Origin: Ustulina deusta
Lineage: Eukaryota > Ascomycota > Sordariomycetes > Xylariales > Xylariaceae
Length of the DNA stretch: 64,000 bases
NCBI GenBank assembly: GCA_023159155.1
Contig: JAJNNX010000005.1
Coordinates: 868,001 to 932,000 of the forward strand
Direction of reading: 5' to 3'
The notes under the pieces: generated by a model
Databases searched by the model: none
What the model saw: the letters and a program-made list of their open reading frames with translations, nothing else
What the model was told of the DNA's origin: nothing
Translations under genes and position numbers: made by a program
Shown: positions 57,873 to 64,000 of the stretch, piece by piece
Position numbering within the stretch: the stretch's first letter is position 1
Layout: the number at the start of each line of letters is the position of its first letter

Positions 57873-59827
57873 TTAACCCTGGAACTCCGGAACTGTGTTT
57901 TGCTCCCATCGACCGGGGATGAGTGCTAGAGGGACAATACCCGACACGTGCATATCGGGGCCGAAGACATGAGCATTGAGGCCGAGTTCCTGGGTGGCAG
58001 CCTTCATGTTCTTCAGGCCTTCTTGCCAGTTTGGGCCAGCACGTCGTACCCAGATTTGGACATTGTGCTCGTTCAGTTGCTTGGCATACTCGCGGAGTGC
58101 ACGAATGACACCCTTGAAAGTAGATGCGACGTTGGTGAAGTTGGCAATACCACCTCCAATGAAGAGAACCTTGCCTTTAGGAGAAATGGGAGCACGGAGC
58201 ATAAGGTCCAAGACAGTTCGAGCATAGTAATACGTCTGCGACTCGGTGGGGGCACCGGAGTACTCGCCGTAGTTGGCCAGGTCATCGGCGAAGCCAGCGG
58301 AAGCGATGGCATCGGCATACACAACAGATGCACCGCCACCAGCGACCAAGGTCCAGATGCGCCCGCTGCCGTTGAGGACGGTCAGCTTCAGTGAAGCACC
58401 AGTCTTCGCGTCCATCTCGGCGATGTATGCCTCTTCCTTGGATAGTTCACGGCCGAATGGGGCAGGGAACTCCATGGGGGGGCCAGCGTCGACGCTAACC
58501 TTGTCGCCAGCCGACGAAACAGCAGTGATGCCAAGATTGGCAGGCGACCGGGCGATTGCCCATTTGGCACCACATTCAAAGTCGGCAGTCTGATCTAGCT
58601 TGGCGGCCAAGTCCAGGAAGTGAACATCTGCTGATGTGCCCTCTGCATTGGGGATGACGACTAAGGGGTTAATCTCGAGGTAGGTGAATTGGCAATCGAC
58701 ATATACTAGGAGCGGACGAGTTAGTCCTTGATCGAACGACAGGCCATCATGTCGGGGAACAAGGATATATGTACTCACCGGCATACAGACGGGTAATAAA
58801 GTCGACCAGCACATTGTGAACGCCCTTGGGGACCTTTCCTAACAATGTACTCGCGATCTCCTCATTCGAAGGATATTCGGACAGATCAACGGGGATAAGA
58901 AGCTTCTCGGCTTTAGCATCAACATCACCGACATCGACACCACCCTCATGGGTGAAGAGGATGAAATCGCCCTATAAGTGCAACTATTAGCATCTTATCT
59001 CAACGCCCATGGGGCTTCACAAAGCTAAAGCCACGTGATATGAGGTGAGTCGGCGTAAAGGATGTGTAAGTCTCTTTGGGGTAAATTCGGGAGGTGGTAG
59101 ATAATCAAGTGGATGCCAGCTTGGTTGCATGTGGTTAGCCTCCGTTCGTCCGCCCATTGGGCTTCGGCTGAACATTCTCCAAGAATTGCACAGGCAGCAC
59201 ATAACATGCAACATAAACCGTTTTTTTGTCCTGTCAGACCCTTTCATAGGTCCTCTCTAAACAACATTTTGTTTTTGATTCGCGTCCTGATAGGGCCATG
59301 CCACCAGCCGTGCACTTGCTGACCCGGATGGCGGTTGCATCTTTATTGCCAAAGAATTCAAATGCATCGAATCTGGGGTAACCTACATCTCGAACGGAGT
59401 TGATGTTGATATAATATTCGGTACCGTCTGGATGAGGCACGAACGGTTCAACGAGGAACTGTCGAAGGACACCTTCTGTGTGCTCAACCTTTTGCGACTT
59501 GCCGGCCCGCTCAGCAACCCAAGCCTTCGCCTCCGGCCAACTCTTATTCAGAGCCAAGAGGCCTGATTTCCCTCGCCTCTTGATAAGCTGATCAGGCTTA
59601 GCCACGAACTTGGCACCGCTTTGAAGAAGCCAAGGATAGGTGACCTCGGCCTGGTCGAGCACGGCATTGACATCAGCGTCCTCAGGGAAATAGAGAGACG
59701 CGAGTCTTGCGGGAGGGTTGTGCTTCGTTGGCTTGGGAAGCGTGCTTGGCTTGATTACTGGCGCACGAGTAAGATGGTAGTTGATGATGGCCTTGCCATC
59801 GGCCTCGGAAATGGACTTGGCGGACAT
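57873..59827 (-). CDS. acl2: ATP-citrate lyase subunit 2 (ATP-grasp / citrate-binding subunit)
   Basis: Smaller subunit of cytosolic ATP-citrate lyase, which cleaves citrate with CoA and ATP to acetyl-CoA and oxaloacetate. Exons 59827-59387, 58971-58779 and 58705-57873; 488 aa. The N-terminal ATP-grasp part shows [20 protein letters not shown] and the [29 protein letters not shown] stretch across intron 1; the citrate/CoA-ligase-like part shows [53 protein letters not shown] and [20 protein letters not shown]. Ends NTVPEFQG. The phosphohistidine belongs to the partner subunit, encoded divergently at 63115. Two-gene, head-to-head organisation is typical of ascomycetes. Very firm. Confidence 0.97.
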
Positions 59828-62800
59828 GGCGACCGAACAAGAGGATGTTTATGAGAAGGAGGTACGTATGCGAACTTCTATCTCTTCGAATGGCCCTTTA
59901 TATGGCAATATCTGAAGAAAGACAAGTGTCAGCGATGAGTTGGGATGCGTCATTCACGACACAGGAACTACTCCAGGGGATTGACAACAGCTTTCATTGC
60001 TTGCCCAGAGTGCAATGCTACGTTGGCGAAGGTGATTGTCCGACTGACTAACCTACTGACTGGCCTATTCGCGCAATTGTCTTCTCAAGTGGGAATGCTG
60101 AGATGGTGAAGTCACGATGCGAAAGGAAAGCTGTCCAAGTGGAAAGAAAAAAAAGGTTAAGCAGGCAGGCGGGTAGGCAGTGGGATGGGATACGATTGTG
60201 GTGCAATTGGCGGCGATTGAGCAAGCAGGCAAGCAACCAAGCAAGCCAGGATGGAGATCCGATCGTACAAGAAAAGTTAGCTTGGACGAACGCACAAAGC
60301 ACCTCCCACTGGTTGACGGGACCCCCTCTTCTCGCAGGAGCAAGTGCTCACTTGCCCTTCGTTTCTCTGCTGTACCAGGTAGGTGACCCCTCCAAGACCC
60401 ATCCGAGTCCGCGTCTACTTAGCAGGTACCTGTCGCACCACACCGATTATTACAGCGCCTGTTGTGTGCTTCGGGGCTCAACTTTTGGCTCTAGGCTGTA
60501 CCTGAACACCGCTTTGCTGGCGCTGCAGGCGGGGAGAGTATTCCAGGGGGCCGATGCGCTAGTGCCCTGCGGGTAATAAATTGGGTTGAAGGTTGCAGCT
60601 TCTGGGGGTACGCTAAACCAGGACCGGGTCCCGGCAACAGCACTGTCTTGATCGACGACACAACCATTGGGGCAGCTTGGCTTCGATGGCGGATCACTCA
60701 GCCAGTTTCTCAGTCAGCAATGTACCGGTACTTCCCCAACATCTTCCTCGCAGCACCATTCCGTCCGAGCAGGGCCGGCCACCGACACGCTGGACATCTG
60801 TCCAGGCAGGCAGGCTGTCTAGCGTTTTGCATCGAGTTCCGGCCTCTGCTTGGCGAGTCACGCACACCGCCCGATAGCGTCGCCTTACTGCTGAATATTT
60901 CGGTCCCCCTCGGCCATTTCTATTTTCTACTATTCGGTGGAGCCGGCCCATCTTCGACCAACAGCAGATTTGACATTCTTGAGTCTTTTTCGTCGGCAAT
61001 TCCAGTTCTCCTTCGACTGGGATAACGCATATTCACTAAGGAGGCTAGCTAGGCCATTGATACCAATTCTGACAGTTCATATCGCTCTGCTTACTCTGAC
61101 GGTCCTTTGGTGGTGCACAGCTATAACCTCCATTCGCCATGATACTGAAATTCACCGCGCCGAGTGGCGCGTTAGGAATGCCGACATGATCTCACTCGTC
61201 CTTACCATTCACCATTCACCACCAACATGGCCGAAACCGTCAGATGGTGATCGAATCTACGGATCCTATCTCGGGCTTGCCCTATGGGGACAATCCGGCG
61301 TGTCGTAATATTCCACGCACCCAACTCTCACCTATGTTTTGTGCAAGGGCATTCGCGGCGTCGATCCAAACACGGACAAAAGACCCAGGCGGTCTAAAGT
61401 GAATTGGGAAGCATGAGTTCGAGCGAACATGTTTGCAAAATGCGGAATGAATTTTTTGGATTCAATCGTGTGCTTTCACCGATAGATAATAGCGGCTGCT
61501 AACGAATCCAGACGATAGCCGGAAGAAGACCCGAGTACGAGCTCGCCATGCTAAGTACGGGTTTAAGATTGAAGCAGAAATGCTAGCAACGCACACCAAT
61601 GAGCTCGCCAATGCCATCCAATCTATCCTGCTTACGTGTTTTTGGTGGGCTGTTTTGGTGAACAACCAAAGTACCAGTACTAGCCTGAATATCTACTTAC
61701 ACTAGATATGTGCTTGACTAGTGTAGGTGCACTACCCCGGTGCACTAAACTACAGTACAAAGTACTGTACTGTAGTAGCGCTGTTGTAGAAGAAGGGGCC
61801 GTCGTGGGGCCGTCGGGGTCCGTGCTTTGAGTGGAGGGTTCTCGGGAGTCGGGGGTCGACGACCGCAGTAGGTACTCGAGAGGTATCCCGACATGCAGAC
61901 GAAAGCCGTCTATTCACGAAAATCACTGCCGGACCTGAAGAACAAGACCGAACGACGGATCAGCAATGTTTTGAGTTGAGGCAGGTTCCGAAAGATTACT
62001 ATTCTATCGTGCTGGTCGCATTGGCGGGGCTTCAAGTGGGGGTGATTCAACAGGTCCACAGCAGGAAATTTACCCCAACTATTCCGATCAGGAAGGGCTT
62101 AGATCCCAACCAAACGACCAAGCTGTGTTACGTCAATAGTATACATAGTATGCAATCAAACACGGTGGCAGAGTAGCCGAGACGGAACAGACACCTCAAG
62201 AAAAGCCACCGGCAAGCAAAGCGGAACGAGGCTGTCGGGGTATCTGTATGAGCAACGTGATATTTCGAGCAGCTGAGGGGTAGTCTGAGGATTGATGTTG
62301 GTGCTGACAGGCATTTACTTGCTATCTATTACCCATTCGGGCAAGGTGGGTTGTCTATTTCTGGTCTTCTCGAGGCACGTATCAGTACTTACCAGGTAGT
62401 GTACACTACGGTGTCACTCGCCAGGGCAGGCGCCCGAGATGCCCACCAGCATCGTCCATTATACTCTGGACACCGCTAACGCGAAGTACCCAGGAGGTAG
62501 TAACCCAGCAGTGAGGACTCAAGCTTCCCCAGCAAAAAGGCCAACGCCTTTGGGTTCCTGGAAGGGCCAGAAAAAAACCCCGGCCATCGCCAAAGCTCTC
62601 CGCCTGTTCTAGGTTATCCAACTCTTCGTCGCCCACTCTATCCCATCTCAATTCCTCGATTTCCTTCCAGACCACTTCATTCTCTCCCCTTTCACGACAC
62701 TTCTTCTTCGCTACACATCCATTCAGTTGGGATCCGTGTTGTACGTAATTGCGGCAACAGAGCCGACAGAGGATATTCGAGAAGACATATACAAGCTTGG

Positions 62801-63114
62801 TCACGGTATGTTAGATTCCAGATGCAATTCCCATTTCCTTTGCTCCAACCGATGAGTGCCCACCACCGCTTCTTGACGGGCTCAATTACTCAAGGCATAC
62901 TCTATGGAACCACATCGATCTACTTCGTTCGATTGAGTGCCTTTCAAAAATTGTCAATCGGTTGAGATTCTGAGAGCTCGGGGATCGCGGGGATCCAACC
63001 GCCTCATATCTTCGGACAGCCCCAATTGCTGCTCTCCCGAAATATCAAGACTGACTTAGAATTGTGTGCAGCACCTATTATTCTCTACGGTCTTGAGGAA
63101 GAAGCGTATTCAAG
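59828..63114. promoter_or_regulatory. 3.3 kb divergent promoter region of acl2 and acl1
   Basis: Shared upstream DNA of the two ATP-citrate lyase genes. It contains GCAGGCAAGCAA-like direct repeats (60155-60250), a TACAGTAC-AAA-GTACTGTA hairpin (61751-61769), a doubled GGTGCACTA (61726-61748), and a perfect 14-bp palindrome GTAGTGTACACTAC (62396-62409). An acceptor-like tgtgcag just before acl1 (about 63072) suggests a 5' UTR intron. Open frames inside are GC-rich but share no family features. Confidence 0.5.
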
Positions 63115-64000
63115 ATGACCGCTGCAACCCCCAACGGTACCAGCGCCTCGCTATCTGCGAATGACAAAATCACCCGTTTCTCTGCCCCTAGCCGGCCTCT
63201 GAGCCCTCTTCCCCCACACGCCCTATTCAACAACAAGACGAGATGCTTCGTATACGGTCTCCAGAACCGCGCCGTTCAGGGTATGCTGGACTTTGATTTC
63301 ATCTGCAAACGTTCAACACCCTCCGTCGCCGGTATCATCTACACCTTTGGCGGCCAGTTCGTCAGCAAGATGTACTGGGGAACCAGCGAGACTCTGCTGC
63401 CTGTTTATCAAGAGACGGAAAAGGCCATTGCTAAGCATCCTGATGTCGATGTTGTTGTCAACTTTGCTTCTTCCCGAAGTGTCTATAGCTCCACAATGGA
63501 GCTGATGCAATTCCCGCAAATCAGGACTATTGCTATCATCGCTGAAGGTGTCCCTGAACGTGTGAGTTGTCCCACTTCGCATTTCGTGAAATGTGTTCTG
63601 ACATCGACACCTACAGCGTGCGCGAGAGATCGCCCATGTAGCGCGCAAGAAGGGTGTTACAATTATCGGCCCGGCCACTGTCGGTGGTATCAAGCCCGGC
63701 AGCTTCAAGATTGGTAACACCGGTGGCATGATGGACAACATTGTTGCCTCGAAGCTCTACCGCAAGGGATCGGTCGCCTACGTCTCCAAGTCTGGCGGCA
63801 TGTCCAATGAACTGAACAACGTCATCTCCAACAACACGGACGGTGTCTATGAGGGTGTTGCTATCGGTGGTGATCGATACCCCGGCACCACTTTCATTGA
63901 CCACTTGTTGCGATTCCAACAAGACCCCGAATGCAAGATCCTTGTGTTACTTGGTGAAGTTGGTGGTGTTGAGGAGTACAAGGTCATTGATGCCGTCAAG
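63115..64000 (+). CDS. acl1: ATP-citrate lyase subunit 1, 3' truncated by the window
   Basis: Larger subunit of ATP-citrate lyase, carrying the CoA-ligase alpha-like domain and the citrate-synthase-like lyase domain. Only the first part is present: exon 1 63115-63561 and exon 2 from 63617 to the window end. N-terminus [20 protein letters not shown], then [60 protein letters not shown], and in exon 2 [39 protein letters not shown] and [18 protein letters not shown], all strong family blocks. The join at intron 1 reads [16 protein letters not shown]. The catalytic phosphohistidine lies beyond the window. Divergent partner acl2 starts 3.3 kb away. Confidence 0.97.

Noticed and set aside
60103..61025. 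Several overlapping frames in the acl2-acl1 spacer
   Set aside because: They are rich in low-complexity residues from GCAGGC/AAGCAA repeats and lack family features.

Overview
The window reads as nuclear DNA of a filamentous ascomycete (Pezizomycotina), most likely a Sordariomycete. Genes carry one to six short introns with GT...AG ends, housekeeping proteins are clearly ascomycete, ATP-citrate lyase is encoded by two divergent subunit genes, and repeats carry the C-to-T / G-to-A decay expected of repeat-induced point mutation (RIP). The order cannot be fixed from sequence alone. I support 22 protein-coding genes (two cut by the window ends), one decayed NACHT-ankyrin gene, two unidentified coding relics, and several repeats. 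I saw no tRNA, rRNA or CRISPR array. Exon limits were set by reading splice sites by eye together with protein-family continuity.

1-11.5 kb is a compact housekeeping block: end of a phytanoyl-CoA dioxygenase-like gene, LCB3-type sphingoid-base-phosphate phosphatase (-), a mitochondrial-type 3-oxoacyl-ACP reductase (+), UBA2 SUMO-activating subunit (-), the queuosine salvage enzyme QNG1 (+) and DNA polymerase delta subunit 4 (-). 11.5-30.6 kb is mixed: copies of a short dispersed repeat, a RIP-damaged NACHT-ankyrin relic, an APH-fold kinase-like gene, a membrane-anchored PAF-acetylhydrolase-like gene, an NmrA-like reductase divergent from a C2H2 plus Zn2Cys6 transcription factor with a repeated TCCCACAT motif between them, a GH72 glucanosyltransferase, RPA12 and two coding relics.

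30.6-36.8 kb is again housekeeping: guanylate kinase, septin CDC10/AspD, mitochondrial bL32 and SKI8. 36.8-52.5 kb is gene-poor, with three empty stretches of 3.5-5 kb around only a C2H2 factor and an APC-type permease. Next come a secreted tyrosinase and a LovD-like acyltransferase/beta-lactamase-fold enzyme in the same orientation, a possible small tailoring cluster. The right end holds the divergent ATP-citrate lyase pair (ACL2 complete, ACL1 cut by the window end), which supplies cytosolic acetyl-CoA for lipid and secondary metabolism.

The most interesting leads are the TCCCACAT array between the dual-zinc-finger regulator and the reductase, the tyrosinase/LovD-like pair, a presequence-like in-frame N-terminal extension on the queuosine salvage enzyme, the RIP damage that hits exactly the ATP-binding motifs of the NACHT relic, and two coding relics I could not identify.
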